A stretch of 64,000 bases of DNA. Source: Bacillus sp. FJAT-18017. Its GTDB lineage: Bacteria > Bacillota > Bacilli > Bacillales > Cytobacillaceae. The position numbers and the translations under genes were made by a program. Location: positions 4,375,501-4,439,500 of the forward strand of contig NZ_CP012602.1 in assembly GCF_001278805.1 (NCBI RefSeq), read 5' to 3'. The notes under the pieces are model-generated. The model worked only from the letters and a program-made list of their open reading frames with translations, searched no databases and was not told where the DNA came from. The stretch's first letter is position 1; each line of letters opens with the position of its first letter. Shown in pieces: positions 1 through 8,817 of the stretch.

Positions 1-369
1 ACCATCGACACGCTTTCCCTGTACCATGTGAATTACCGCATCGAGGATTTCTTCATCCGTTCCTCCAGTGGTCATCTGAAGCGCATAATTTTTTGCCCTT
101 GCCCCTTCGCTAATCCCTTGAAGGACGACAGGGAAAAATGGGTTCTGAAAACCAACATCAGCGGATGGCATGATTACACCTATTGCCTGTGTTGACTGGC
201 TAGCCAGGCTCCTTGCGATAAAGTTTGGATGGTAGCCAAGCTTCTCCATAGCTTCTTTTACTTTTTGCTTTGTCTTCTCACTAATTCTGGGATTGTTGGC
301 AATTACCCTCGAAACCGTTGAAGGGGCCACATTTGCCATTTTGGCTACATCTTTAATTGTAACGGCCAT
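1..369 (-). CDS. malR: LacI-family transcriptional regulator, probable maltodextrin repressor (5' part, cut by window edge)
   Basis: The first 123 codons of a LacI/GalR repressor read leftward from an ATG at 367-369 and run off the left edge without a stop. A GGGGTG ribosome site lies just upstream. Residues 1-60 form the typical helix-turn-helix and hinge: TIKDVAKMANVAPSTVSRV, then a KVKEAMEKLGYHPNFIARSL stretch that ends the DNA-binding headpiece. The effector-binding core starts at about residue 65 (IGVIMPSA). It follows a GH31 glucosidase, an amylase and the malEFG importer on the same strand, so a role as maltose/maltodextrin repressor is inferred from position. Family membership is clear; the ligand is not shown by the sequence. 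Operators that fit this family sit before malE at 8461-8493. Confidence 0.9.
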   Translation of the reverse strand, partial: MAVTIKDVAKMANVAPSTVSRVIANNPRISEKTKQKVKEAMEKLGYHPNFIARSLASQSTQAIGVIMPSADVGFQNPFFPVVLQGISEGARAKNYALQMTTGGTDEEILDAVIHMVQGKRVDG

Positions 370-439
370 CTTACTCACCCCTTTCCAAAAGAAAATATCT
401 AAAAATACACTATTTGCTGACAATACTATTTTTCAATAA

Positions 440-2797
440 TTATAAACGAAATGCTATCGTTTTTGCCGTTTCTTCAAAGGATTTTTTTATCTGGCCATCC
501 AACTTCATTGAAACTTCACCTTCAATACCGTGGATAACCAATTCGATTTCATTCCAGACAGGTTTGAAGCTTCCATCGTCGGTAAATGAAACCGAAACGA
601 TATTATTCCTCTGCTCAAAGGCAAACCTGCGTTTTATATAGCATCCTTCTTCATAACTGAATGTACTGCCATCATCATCGTAAACTTCCAATTCACTAAA
701 AGAGCCTTCCTTATAATAAAGATGGATAATAAGCCGCTGATCTGGAAGAGATGCGGATAGCTTTGCATCCGTAAGCGCGAGAGCCGTTCCCTTTTTTATA
801 AAAATCGGAAGTGTTTCAATCCCGGCGCTTGCAAGATGATGTGTCCCGCCTTGAACAGGTTGGTCAGTCCAATAATCCACCCAATCTCCTTCTGGCAGGT
901 ACACAGCCCTGCAAACCGCTCCCGGCTGCATGACTGGTGCAATAATGACGTTGTTTCCAAGCATAAACTGGTCAGAAATATTCCAGGTTTGCGGGTCGTC
1001 CGGATATTCCATCAGCAACGGCCTCATGACAGGTACTCCCGTTGCGTTAGCCTCCGCAAACAAGGTGTAAAGCTGGGGCATCCACTCATAGCGAAGGCGG
1101 ATATAGCTCTTAATGATCTCTTCATATTTTTCCCCGAATGACCACGGCTCCTGCCTGACCGATCCAAGAACAGAATGATTCCTAAAGTAAGGAGTAAAAG
1201 CTCCCACCTGCATCCATCGTGTCAGGAGTTCTCCATTTGAATCGTGGGCAAACCCGCCAACATCCGGGCCGGCCAGCGGGACACCAGACAGGCCTAGATT
1301 CATGACCATAGGCAGAGACATTTGCAGATGCTCCCAAAAGCTGCGGTTATCCCCGGTCCAAACCGCGGCATAGCGCTGGATGCCGGCAAAGCCTGCTCTC
1401 GTCAGAACGAAGGTGCGCTTTCCCTTAAGCAGGTTTTTCATTCCATTATAAGTAGCTTCCGCCATCCTTAATCCGTACACATTATGAAGTTCTTTATGGG
1501 TTTTGGGGTTTCCATCGTTCTTATGGATGACATTCAGATCCATTGTTTTCGTCTCATTAAAAACCGCCGGCTCATTCATGTCGTTCCATATGCCTTCGAT
1601 TCCTTTTTCAGTATAGAAATTATGCAGCTCTCCCCACCAGTCACGAACCTTTTTCTCCGTAAAATCTGGGAATGCGCTTGTTCCTGGCCAAACATCGCCG
1701 AAGTAAATATCACCTTCAATGTATTTGCAGAACTGGTCCATCCGTACCCCTTCAGCATACACCCCATATTCAGGATCCTTTTTTACCCCGGGGTCTACAA
1801 TCGGGACAAGCTGGATGCCATCTTCCCGCAAATCATCAGCGAGTTTTTTCAAGTCTGGGAATCGCTCCTTGTCCGTTGTGAAAACTCTGTACTCATTCAT
1901 ATAATGTATATCAAGATAAATAGCATCGAGCGGAATGCCTTTTTCCTTAAAAAGCCGGGCAAGCCTTCTTACTTCCTGCTCGGATTCATAGCTATACCGG
2001 GATTGGTGATAGCCAATTGCCCATTTCGGCGGAAGCGGCATCCGCCCAGTCAATTTCGTATACTGTTCCATGACTTCTTTAGGCGTTGGCCCAGACAGTA
2101 TATAATAGTCAAGCTGTCCCCCTTCGGCAGCAAATGAATAAGTTTTTCCATCGGTACCAAGATCAAACAACGTTCTGAATGTATTATCAAAGTAAACACC
2201 AAACGTTTGGCCACCCGTTAAAACCATGAAAAATGGAATAGACTGATAGAGTGCATTTGTTTCAGGATTGTGTGGTGCAAAAACATCACTATTCCACATA
2301 ACAAGCTTCTCACCACGCTTGTTGAGATGGCCAGTTTTTTCGCCAAATCCATAAAACTGCGCATCTTCATTAAGCCTTTTCACACATTTAACTTCCTTAT
2401 TATAAGAAGTATACATTCCGCCTGGCGTTTCTTCGGCAAGCACTGCGCCGTTCGAGTCCTCAACCTTAATCCTCAGCGGCGATTTTTCTATGATAATTTT
2501 CAATTCTGGAGTAGATAAGTTAAAACGATCATCTTCCTCGTTAAAGGTTACGTTTGTTTCTTCGCCCTGGAAAGTTACGGCCGGACTTGTTTCCTCTGAA
2601 GCATTATCGGAAAAGTTGGCTATGACTCGTACAGTTTTTTCATTATAAAATTTAATTTTCACAAACCCATTTTCAGCCTTCATTTCAAGCCCATGCTTCA
2701 ATACTGTTTGCTCCACTACATTGCCGATATCGATGTTCTTAACAGCTAGTTCGGCCGTTTTCTTGCCTGGCTGTATTGCAAAACTTGTATCCAGCAT
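440..2797 (-). CDS. GH31 alpha-glucosidase
   Basis: A glycoside hydrolase family 31 enzyme of about 785 residues that releases glucose from the non-reducing ends of maltodextrins. The catalytic nucleophile motif WNDMNEPA is present (Asp at about residue 406), as is the acid/base motif WTGDNRS (Asp at about residue 483), followed by the family-typical LSGVPLAGPDVGGF. There is no signal peptide, so it should act in the cytoplasm on sugars brought in by MalEFG. An upstream TTG at 2812 is in frame, but GGGAG sits 8 bases before the ATG at 2797, which is the better start. It lies immediately downstream of the anchored amylase on the same strand and is the last catabolic gene before the regulator. 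Exact preference (maltose, isomaltose or longer dextrins) cannot be read from sequence. Confidence 0.92.
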   Translation of the reverse strand: MLDTSFAIQPGKKTAELAVKNIDIGNVVEQTVLKHGLEMKAENGFVKIKFYNEKTVRVIANFSDNASEETSPAVTFQGEETNVTFNEEDDRFNLSTPELKIIIEKSPLRIKVEDSNGAVLAEETPGGMYTSYNKEVKCVKRLNEDAQFYGFGEKTGHLNKRGEKLVMWNSDVFAPHNPETNALYQSIPFFMVLTGGQTFGVYFDNTFRTLFDLGTDGKTYSFAAEGGQLDYYILSGPTPKEVMEQYTKLTGRMPLPPKWAIGYHQSRYSYESEQEVRRLARLFKEKGIPLDAIYLDIHYMNEYRVFTTDKERFPDLKKLADDLREDGIQLVPIVDPGVKKDPEYGVYAEGVRMDQFCKYIEGDIYFGDVWPGTSAFPDFTEKKVRDWWGELHNFYTEKGIEGIWNDMNEPAVFNETKTMDLNVIHKNDGNPKTHKELHNVYGLRMAEATYNGMKNLLKGKRTFVLTRAGFAGIQRYAAVWTGDNRSFWEHLQMSLPMVMNLGLSGVPLAGPDVGGFAHDSNGELLTRWMQVGAFTPYFRNHSVLGSVRQEPWSFGEKYEEIIKSYIRLRYEWMPQLYTLFAEANATGVPVMRPLLMEYPDDPQTWNISDQFMLGNNVIIAPVMQPGAVCRAVYLPEGDWVDYWTDQPVQGGTHHLASAGIETLPIFIKKGTALALTDAKLSASLPDQRLIIHLYYKEGSFSELEVYDDDGSTFSYEEGCYIKRRFAFEQRNNIVSVSFTDDGSFKPVWNEIELVIHGIEGEVSMKLDGQIKKSFEETAKTIAFRL

Positions 2798-2814
2798 TAA
2801 CACCACTCCCAAAT

Positions 2815-4347
2815 TTAAACATTCTGTTGTTTTTTTCTACTTTTGATAAAAAGTAATGCCATACCCACACCTAAAATGGCTGCAAAACCGATTAAATAAG
2901 GCGTTCTATTAAAGCTCTCCTCTTCCAATGAATACATTTCAGCTCCTCCACTACCAACCGGGATGCTGTATCCATCGCTATCGGAAGAAATAGATTGATT
3001 GTCGAGTAATCCTTGGAGGGATTTGTTTTCACCCAGCTTTTCAATAGGAATTTTGACAGTTTGGTCACTGGATGTATTATTGATTGCTATAATAGTTGTT
3101 TCGGCATTGTATTGTCTTTTAAAAATTGCCATGCCGTCTTTCTCGTGTAACTTTTCCAGGGTTCCTCTTGTAAGAGAAACACGTTCTTTCCTGAGTTCCC
3201 CAAGCCGGGAAATATAGTCAATCAGTCCATTTTCAACAGTGAAATCCATTTCCCTGCGGTTGTCCGGATCATTCGTCCCATCCAAGGCTATTTCGCTGCC
3301 GTAGTAGATGATTGGGATTCCAGGTGCTGTATACATATAGGTAAGCGCAAGCTTCCAGCGGGAAACCGGGTCTTCCTTTGCCAGCAATGCTTCTCGTGTA
3401 AAACGGACCATGTCATGATTATCAATGAATGTTCCCATCAGAAATGGGTCTTCATACAATACTTTGTTTCTTGCGGCTGTTGAAAAAAGCCAGTCCAGCG
3501 TCTGATCCGGTTTGGCAAATGCCTCCCGAAGCTGCTCGTGAAGCGGGAAATCAACGAACCCATCAATCCCGGCCTTATCATATTGGGCGATATAATTCGG
3601 ATCATCCGTCCATACCTCGCCAATTAGATAGAAATCCTCTTTCTGTGCCTTTACCTCTTTTGAAAACTCTTCCCAGAAGCTGACGGGTACATGGCGGACC
3701 GTATCAAGGCGGTAGCCGTCTATCCCTGTTTCGGTAATCCACCATTTGGCCGCATCAAGCAAGTAGTTTTTTACAGCCGGATTATCTTGATTAAAATCCG
3801 GAAGATCATATAGCCAATTATTCTCAAGCTCCTCCTGGCTTTCCCAATTAACAATAGGTTTCTTGACATGGAACCAGCCTGCTTTATCAGGGTCGTTTTG
3901 CCATGGATGGCTTGGGCCGACATGGTTGACAACAAAATCAAGAATGATTTTGATATCACGCTTATGCGCTTCCTCTACCAGCTTCTTAAACTCACTAATC
4001 GTTCCGAAATGTTCATCGGTTTTGTAAAAATCATTAATCCAATAGCCATGGTAGCCACCGTCTTCATTATCAAAAACTGGTGTCAGCCAGATGGCTGTGA
4101 AACCCATATTCTTTATATAATCCAATTTGTCGATTATTCCTTTAAAGTCACCGCCATGATAAGCCTTTGGGTCATCAGGATTGGCATTAAAATCATTATT
4201 CGCATCACCGTTGCTGAACCTGTCAACCATCAGGAAGTAAATAGTCTCGTCCTGCCACTGCCTCTCAGCCTTTTCGGCAGCTTGAACCGGTAATGCACCA
4301 AGGGCAAAACAGATTGCCAATAGCAGAATTGCAGCTTTTTTCCCCAT
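2815..4347 (-). CDS. cell-surface GH13 alpha-amylase with C-terminal membrane anchor
   Basis: Extracellular alpha-amylase family protein of about 510 residues. A signal peptide (residues 1-23, ending VQAAEK) leads into a GH13 barrel. All catalytic positions are intact: DFVVNH (region I), GYRLDTVRH with nucleophile Asp215, LIGEVW with acid/base Glu244, and FIDNHD with Asp312. A beta-sandwich domain C follows from about residue 400. The C-terminus has one hydrophobic segment (about residues 481-500) and a basic tail (KSRKKQQNV), so the enzyme is probably tethered to the outer membrane face and feeds dextrins to MalE. AGGAG lies 7 bases before the ATG at 4347; the longer in-frame version lacks a good ribosome site and would bury the signal peptide. 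It is a paralog of the gene at 8818-10356, which has lost its catalytic residues. Confidence 0.93.
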   Translation of the reverse strand: MGKKAAILLLAICFALGALPVQAAEKAERQWQDETIYFLMVDRFSNGDANNDFNANPDDPKAYHGGDFKGIIDKLDYIKNMGFTAIWLTPVFDNEDGGYHGYWINDFYKTDEHFGTISEFKKLVEEAHKRDIKIILDFVVNHVGPSHPWQNDPDKAGWFHVKKPIVNWESQEELENNWLYDLPDFNQDNPAVKNYLLDAAKWWITETGIDGYRLDTVRHVPVSFWEEFSKEVKAQKEDFYLIGEVWTDDPNYIAQYDKAGIDGFVDFPLHEQLREAFAKPDQTLDWLFSTAARNKVLYEDPFLMGTFIDNHDMVRFTREALLAKEDPVSRWKLALTYMYTAPGIPIIYYGSEIALDGTNDPDNRREMDFTVENGLIDYISRLGELRKERVSLTRGTLEKLHEKDGMAIFKRQYNAETTIIAINNTSSDQTVKIPIEKLGENKSLQGLLDNQSISSDSDGYSIPVGSGGAEMYSLEEESFNRTPYLIGFAAILGVGMALLFIKSRKKQQNV

Positions 4348-4521
4348 AGTGTTTCTCCTCTTTTTGCGCAACTTGTATGAACGTGAAATGCTTGGGAAAT
4401 TCAAAGATCCTTGTTTTTTCATTCAGAAATATGCTTTAAAAAAGGGAAGGAGGCTTCCCCCCTTCCCTACGTGTTTTCCATTAAAGGTGCCGGGCAGCCT
4501 AACACTTATCGGCTAGCCTTA

Positions 4522-5364
4522 TTACCCTTTTGTTCCGCCTGCTGTCAGGCCGGATACGAAGAAACGCTGGAAGGACAGGAACAATATCGCGATCGGTACC
4601 GCAATTAGTACAGCCCCGGCTGCAAATGTTGTAAACTCGGCGCCAAATTGCTTGGCAACCATGTCGTAAAGCCCAACAGCAAGGGTATATTTTGTTTCTG
4701 TCCTAAGCAGGATACTCGCGATGATAAAGTCACCGAATGGGGCAATAAAAGCGAAAAGAGCAACAACTGCAATAATTGGAGTTGCCAGCGGCATAACAAT
4801 CTGGGCGAAAATTCTCATATGGCCCGCACCGTCAATTTTCGCTGATTCATCCAGCTCTTTCGGAATGGTGTCAAGATAGCCTTTCATCAACCAAGTATTC
4901 ATTGGAATCTGTCCACCGGCATAGACCAGTACAAGCCCAAGATGTGTATCCAAAAGCCCTGTCAGCTGTGCCAGGATGAAGATAGCTATCAGTGCTGCAA
5001 AGTTTGGAATCATCTGCAGGACAAGGAAAGTCATTAAGCTGTTTTTCCTTCCGACAAACCGGTAGCGGGAGAACGAGTAGGCGGTAAAGCTGACAAGCAC
5101 AACCGTAAGCACCATTGTCATTACACTAACCTTCAATGAATTCCAGTACCAGTACAGGTAATTGCTTTGACTTAGATCGAACAGCTCGCGATAGTGTGCA
5201 GTGGTCGCGTTTTTCGGGATAATCGATGATCCTGAAAGACTCTGGCCTGGATTGAAGGATGAACCGACAATCCATGCGAGCGGGTACAATATGATTGCAA
5301 ACATAATTGCAACGACTAAATACGTTAGGGATAAACGGATTATTTTTTGTTTTTTCATATTCAT
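4522..5364 (-). CDS. malG: maltodextrin ABC transporter permease MalG
   Basis: Inner-membrane permease of the carbohydrate uptake-1 ABC family, about 280 residues with six predicted membrane segments. The EAA-loop motif that contacts the ATPase is visible as ELDESAKIDGAGHMRIFAQIVMP at about residues 170-190. It pairs with MalF, whose stop is only two bases upstream of the MalG start (TAG, CT, ATG), so the two are translationally linked. No ATPase gene is in the window; in Bacillus such importers share the general ATPase MsmX, which is an inference here. A second ATG lies two codons in. Orthologous to MdxG/MalG by appearance. Confidence 0.93.
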   Translation of the reverse strand: MNMKKQKIIRLSLTYLVVAIMFAIILYPLAWIVGSSFNPGQSLSGSSIIPKNATTAHYRELFDLSQSNYLYWYWNSLKVSVMTMVLTVVLVSFTAYSFSRYRFVGRKNSLMTFLVLQMIPNFAALIAIFILAQLTGLLDTHLGLVLVYAGGQIPMNTWLMKGYLDTIPKELDESAKIDGAGHMRIFAQIVMPLATPIIAVVALFAFIAPFGDFIIASILLRTETKYTLAVGLYDMVAKQFGAEFTTFAAGAVLIAVPIAILFLSFQRFFVSGLTAGGTKG

Positions 5365-5366
5365 AG

Positions 5367-6647
5367 CTACATCATATCCTCTTCCTGGAATGACTTCGTT
5401 TTCTTAAACTGCCATACTGCTACTGTAATGACAAGAATGGATAACAGAAGTGTAATGGCTGCCGCTTTTGAATACTGCGCTGATGTCATTGTCAGGCGGT
5501 AAATCCAAGAAATCAAAATATCGGTACCACCGGCATTCTGGCCTGTGATTGCAGGGCCTCCGCCATTGAACAGATAAATGATATTAAAGTTATTGAAATT
5601 AAACGTGTATTGCGTAATCAGAATAGGCGCGGTCGCAAACAATACAAGCGGAAGTGTGATGTTCCTAAACTTCTGCCAGATGGTTGCCCCATCAACAGTT
5701 GCCGCTTCGTACAGTTCGTTCGGGATAGCCTGGAGCACTCCGGTTGTCATTGCAAAGATGAATGGGAAGCCCAGCCATGTCTGGATCAGAATCAATGCGA
5801 GCCTGGTGAAGAATGGCTCAGTCATCCAAGGAACATTTTCGATTCCAAAGAATGCTAGAATATGAAGGTTGATTGTACCGAATGATTCATTGAACATACC
5901 CGCGAAAACGAGGATAGAAACGAAAGCAGGTACCGCCCAAGGCAAGATAAACACAGTACGAATGATTGCTTTGCCTTTCAAGTCCTTTTGGTTGATCAGA
6001 ATTGCCAGGAAAATTCCCAATGCAACCTGGAAGGTCGTGGCAATGAATGTCCAGACAATCGTCCAGCCAAATACGGAGAAGAATGTCTGTCTCCAAATAT
6101 CAACTTTGAAAATATCAAAAAAGTTTTTAAATCCTACCCAATCGACTAGCTTTGCAGGAGGCGAATGATAAAGGTCATAGTTTGTGAATGCAAGCAGCAC
6201 GACAAAAATAATCGGGAAAATAACCACGAACACCAACAGCATAAATCCCGGTGACATAATCAGGTATGGGAAACCATTGTCGATCAGATTTTTGTATTGC
6301 TCCCTGAATGTGCTGATCGGTTCATTTTGATCCCGTCTTTTTCCTATTTTATAAGCATCATTCAGGTTGAAGATATAAAAGGCTAGCCCGAAAACGGTAA
6401 CAATAATGGCAAGGATGCCATAAACCATATAAAATATCGAATGATGTTCAAATGGAATTTCGCCGAGAGTGAAAATCCCCCAAAAACCGTAATTCAGTAA
6501 ATTTCCGAATACAATAAAGAATGATGCTGCCAGGATAAGGAAAGCACTTCCCTTAAGGGCCTGTTTATTGTAAAACTGGCCTAACCCCGGAATAATTGAT
6601 AATAGTAGTGCGTTTTTGCGGTGCTTGGTTGAATAGGAATCAGACAT
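5367..6647 (-). CDS. malF: maltodextrin ABC transporter permease MalF
   Basis: Permease partner of MalG, about 426 residues. The N-terminal part (about residues 10-105) holds an extra hydrophobic module starting LLSIIPGLGQFYNKQALKG, which resembles the TM2-type GLGQFYN motif and precedes the usual six-helix permease core; as far as I recall, MalF/MdxF proteins of Bacillus often carry such an extension. The EAA loop is visible as ELYEAATVDGATIWQKFRNITLP near residue 300. The start at 6647 is supported by GGGG and AGAGG just upstream. It is separated from malE by a 470-base gap containing a terminator-like hairpin and a repeat element, which should lower permease expression relative to the binding protein. 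Confidence 0.93.
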   Translation of the reverse strand: MSDSYSTKHRKNALLLSIIPGLGQFYNKQALKGSAFLILAASFFIVFGNLLNYGFWGIFTLGEIPFEHHSIFYMVYGILAIIVTVFGLAFYIFNLNDAYKIGKRRDQNEPISTFREQYKNLIDNGFPYLIMSPGFMLLVFVVIFPIIFVVLLAFTNYDLYHSPPAKLVDWVGFKNFFDIFKVDIWRQTFFSVFGWTIVWTFIATTFQVALGIFLAILINQKDLKGKAIIRTVFILPWAVPAFVSILVFAGMFNESFGTINLHILAFFGIENVPWMTEPFFTRLALILIQTWLGFPFIFAMTTGVLQAIPNELYEAATVDGATIWQKFRNITLPLVLFATAPILITQYTFNFNNFNIIYLFNGGGPAITGQNAGGTDILISWIYRLTMTSAQYSKAAAITLLLSILVITVAVWQFKKTKSFQEEDMM

Positions 6648-6667
6648 CCTCTATTCCCCTTTCTTTT

Positions 6668-6850
6668 TCTCTAAGGCAATGTTAAACGACTTTGTATAAT
6701 GTTTGATTTCCGCTCCAGGCGCTTCGCTTTCCACGGGCGGCCTGGGAGCCTCCTCGGCGCGAGCGCCTGTGGGGTCTCCCACTGACCTTTTTTCCCGTAG
6801 GAGTCTTCGCGCCTTCCGCTTCAATCAACTCTGTAAAAATAAAAATCCCA
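6668..6850. repeat. dispersed GC-rich Bacillaceae intergenic element
   Basis: A GC-rich block, unlike its AT-rich surroundings, begins GTTTGATTTCCGCTCCAGGC at about 6700 and closes with CGCCTTCCGCTTCAATCAAC at about 6830. Its ends are imperfect inverted copies of one another (TTGATTTCCGCTCCA against TCCGCTTCAATCAA). It has no plausible reading frame. I recall near-identical blocks being common between genes in many Bacillaceae genomes. A collapsed version that keeps only the ends lies near 50876-50910 in this window. Confidence 0.6.
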
Positions 6851-6992
6851 TATAACATAACCTTCTCTAATTACTGCTTACTAGACTTGAATCTTCGTAG
6901 TAAAGACTCAAGCTCTGCCGAAGTGGCTTTCTGGTGATTTTCCTGCGGGCAAGGCCAACCCGGGGCGTCCAAACTGTTTTCAAGTTCAGAGG

Positions 6993-7031
6993 CTTGTTCA
7001 GAAAAAGAAGTTACTTCTTTTTCTCAACAAG
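6993..7031. repeat. 18-bp inverted repeat in the malE-malF gap
   Basis: CTTGTTCAGAAAAAGAAG at 6993-7010 and CTTCTTTTTCTCAACAAG at 7014-7031 are reverse complements with one mismatch, around a 3-base loop. The stem is strong but lacks a following T run, so it is more likely an mRNA-stabilising or end-processing stem, or an end of the adjacent repeat element, than a classical terminator. Confidence 0.7.
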
Positions 7032-7061
7032 CAGCTGAGGAATATTCTGGGATTGCTATTT

Positions 7062-7103
7062 TCTTAAAAAGATAGCAGTATCCCCTTGCAAGGGGATACC
7101 GCT
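7062..7103 (-). terminator. partial terminator between malE and malF
   Basis: On the minus strand the stem GTATCCCC/GGGGATAC (7078-7099), extended by AGC/GCT with one mismatch, is followed by TATCTTTTT. It lies 16 bases past the malE stop. A terminator here would give high MalE with lower MalF/MalG through partial read-through, the usual arrangement for binding-protein importers. Confidence 0.8.
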
Positions 7104-7118
7104 ATTCTGCTAAAAACA

Positions 7119-8393
7119 TTACTTAGAGTGATTAGCCTCAATGTTTTTGTTGATTTGGTCAACTGCAGACTTCATTGCAGCGTCTGGCTTACTCTTGCCA
7201 GTTGCGATTGTTTGAAGTGCATCAGCCATTGGCTTCCAAACTTCTCCCATTTCCGGAATGTTTGGCATTGGGATAGCAACTTGTGTTTGAAGGGCAACAG
7301 CTTGTGCACCCGGGTCATTCTTAATTGCTTCATCTTCAACAAGCGCTACGTTTGTTGGAACTTCGGCAGTTTGTTCAAAACGGTATTTTGCATTTTCATC
7401 GTTCGTGATGAACTCAAGGAATTTAGTTGCATACTCTTTGTTTTTGGAGTGGGCAGATACGTGCCAGCCTTTAACGCCCATGAATGTAGTCATAGGAGTT
7501 CCATCAGCAAACTTTGGCAGTGGAGCAATACCGATATCAATGCCTGCATCCTTATAAGGGCCGAACGACCAAGGTCCGTTCATAACCGCATAAGCATTTC
7601 CATCCTGGAACAATCCATCCATTGCAGAACCGCCGGACTCACCAACGATACCTGCAGGGAATAGCTTTTCAGAATACCATTTAGAGATATACTCGGCACC
7701 TTTGATTGCGCCTTCGTTAGCAAGGCCTACATCCTTAGGGTCAAGAGTGCCATTGTTGTCATTAAATACATAACCGCCGTTGCCGCCGATTACAGCATGT
7801 GCAAAGTAGTAGTTATCCCAAAGAGCTAGGAAACCGTACTTGCCGCCTTTAGTGTTTGCTTTTGCAAAATCATAAAGATCTTCCATTGTTGCAGGAACTT
7901 CAGTCATAAGCGCTTTATTGTAAACGAGAACTGGTGTTTCAGCTGATTTTGGCAGTCCATAAAGTTTGCCATCATATGTTTGGGCAGCAATGGATGATTC
8001 AGAGAAAGTTCCCTTTACAGCATCACTGACTTCAAGTGGGGCAATGAGGCCTTCAGTAGCTACCTGGCCGATTTGGTCATGCGGAAGAGTCACGATGTCC
8101 GGGCCAGTTCCAGCAGGGCCGTCAAGGCGAAGCTGGTCACGCATTTTAGTTGCCATCTCTACTTCTTTGAATTCAATCTTAACGCCTTCTTTTGCTTCGA
8201 AATCTGCAGCTACCTTTTTAAGCCAGCCGGATTTATCTTTATCTTCCCAAACAACTAGCTTTTCAGGCTTTTCAGATGCTTCTTCCTTCTTCTTGCCAGT
8301 GTCTGTGCCTCCGGTTGATTCTTTAGGTCCGCAAGCTGCTAGGGCGCCGAGAACAAGAACAACCATTAAAAGCATGGATAAAGCTTTTTTCAT
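7119..8393 (-). CDS. malE: maltodextrin-binding lipoprotein MalE
   Basis: Extracytoplasmic solute-binding protein of about 424 residues. The N-terminus is a lipoprotein signal peptide with lipobox LAAC and lipidated Cys21, so it is tethered to the outer face of the membrane. The mature part has the family-1 binding fold, with KLVVWEDKDKSGWLKKVAADFE near residue 44 and NGPWSF further on, typical of MalE/MdxE. GGAGGGG lies 6 bases before the ATG. It is the first gene of the malEFG run and is followed by a terminator-like stem. The upstream promoter carries two operators at 8461-8493, so transcription is probably controlled by the LacI-type repressor and/or CcpA. Confidence 0.95.
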   Translation of the reverse strand: MKKALSMLLMVVLVLGALAACGPKESTGGTDTGKKKEEASEKPEKLVVWEDKDKSGWLKKVAADFEAKEGVKIEFKEVEMATKMRDQLRLDGPAGTGPDIVTLPHDQIGQVATEGLIAPLEVSDAVKGTFSESSIAAQTYDGKLYGLPKSAETPVLVYNKALMTEVPATMEDLYDFAKANTKGGKYGFLALWDNYYFAHAVIGGNGGYVFNDNNGTLDPKDVGLANEGAIKGAEYISKWYSEKLFPAGIVGESGGSAMDGLFQDGNAYAVMNGPWSFGPYKDAGIDIGIAPLPKFADGTPMTTFMGVKGWHVSAHSKNKEYATKFLEFITNDENAKYRFEQTAEVPTNVALVEDEAIKNDPGAQAVALQTQVAIPMPNIPEMGEVWKPMADALQTIATGKSKPDAAMKSAVDQINKNIEANHSK

Positions 8394-8460
8394 TTGAACC
8401 CCTCCTGGAATTTCTTCCTATGTTTTAATAGATTGTCCAACCATTTTCTCAGGGATAGAA

Positions 8461-8493
8461 TTAAAACGGTTACATTTAGTGAAAACGATTGCA
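8461..8493. promoter_or_regulatory. tandem LacI/CcpA-type operators of malE
   Basis: TTAAAACGGTTACA (8461-8474) and TGAAAACGATTGCA (8480-8493) each match the cre-type consensus TGWAANCGNTNWCA at all but one position. They are 19 bases apart in the same orientation. Both lie downstream of the expected transcription start, where a bound repressor would block elongation. The sites could serve MalR, CcpA or both; the sequence does not decide. A partial third copy, sharing CGATTGCACAA, lies at about 8691-8701. Confidence 0.75.
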
Positions 8494-8506
8494 CAACTTA
8501 TTTTTA

Positions 8507-8534
8507 ATTATAGAGCATTTGGACGATTTGACAA
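8507..8534 (-). promoter_or_regulatory. sigma-A promoter of malE
   Basis: On the minus strand TTGTCA (8529-8534) and TATAAT (8507-8512) are separated by 16 bases. The start point would be near 8500, placing the operators at about +8 to +40. A second TATAAT (8732-8737) with a cre-like half site downstream of it (about 8687-8700) may be an additional upstream promoter, but its -35 is poor. Confidence 0.8.
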
Positions 8535-8770
8535 CTAATTTTTTTAAAAAATGTTATCTTTTTACTATAGTTAGAATATTCATTTTAATTTTGTAATAGT
8601 ATAAACTCACTATTAACAGGAACTTTTTTTCAAATTCAATATAAATCATCAGGCTACCAAGCACAAAATGCATCACATATTGTTAGGCACGCGATTGCAC
8701 AAAATTTTTAAATCTTGAATACAATTTATCTATTATACTAACGAAAGCGATGCTGTATTACTAAGTGATA

Positions 8771-8800
8771 TAAATAAAGGGCGACCCTCCTGGATCGCCC
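8771..8800 (-). terminator. terminator of the second amylase gene
   Basis: On the minus strand GGGCGATCC-AGGA-GGGTCGCCC (8779-8800) is followed by TTTATTTATA. It sits 18 bases past the stop of the gene at 8818-10356 and separates it from the malE promoter. Confidence 0.88.
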
Positions 8801-8817
8801 CCACCTTGCTGTATTGA

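Noticed and set aside
1484..2137. Long plus-strand frame of 217 codons
   Set aside because: It lies entirely opposite the GH31 glucosidase gene, whose motifs are clear. It is an antisense shadow.
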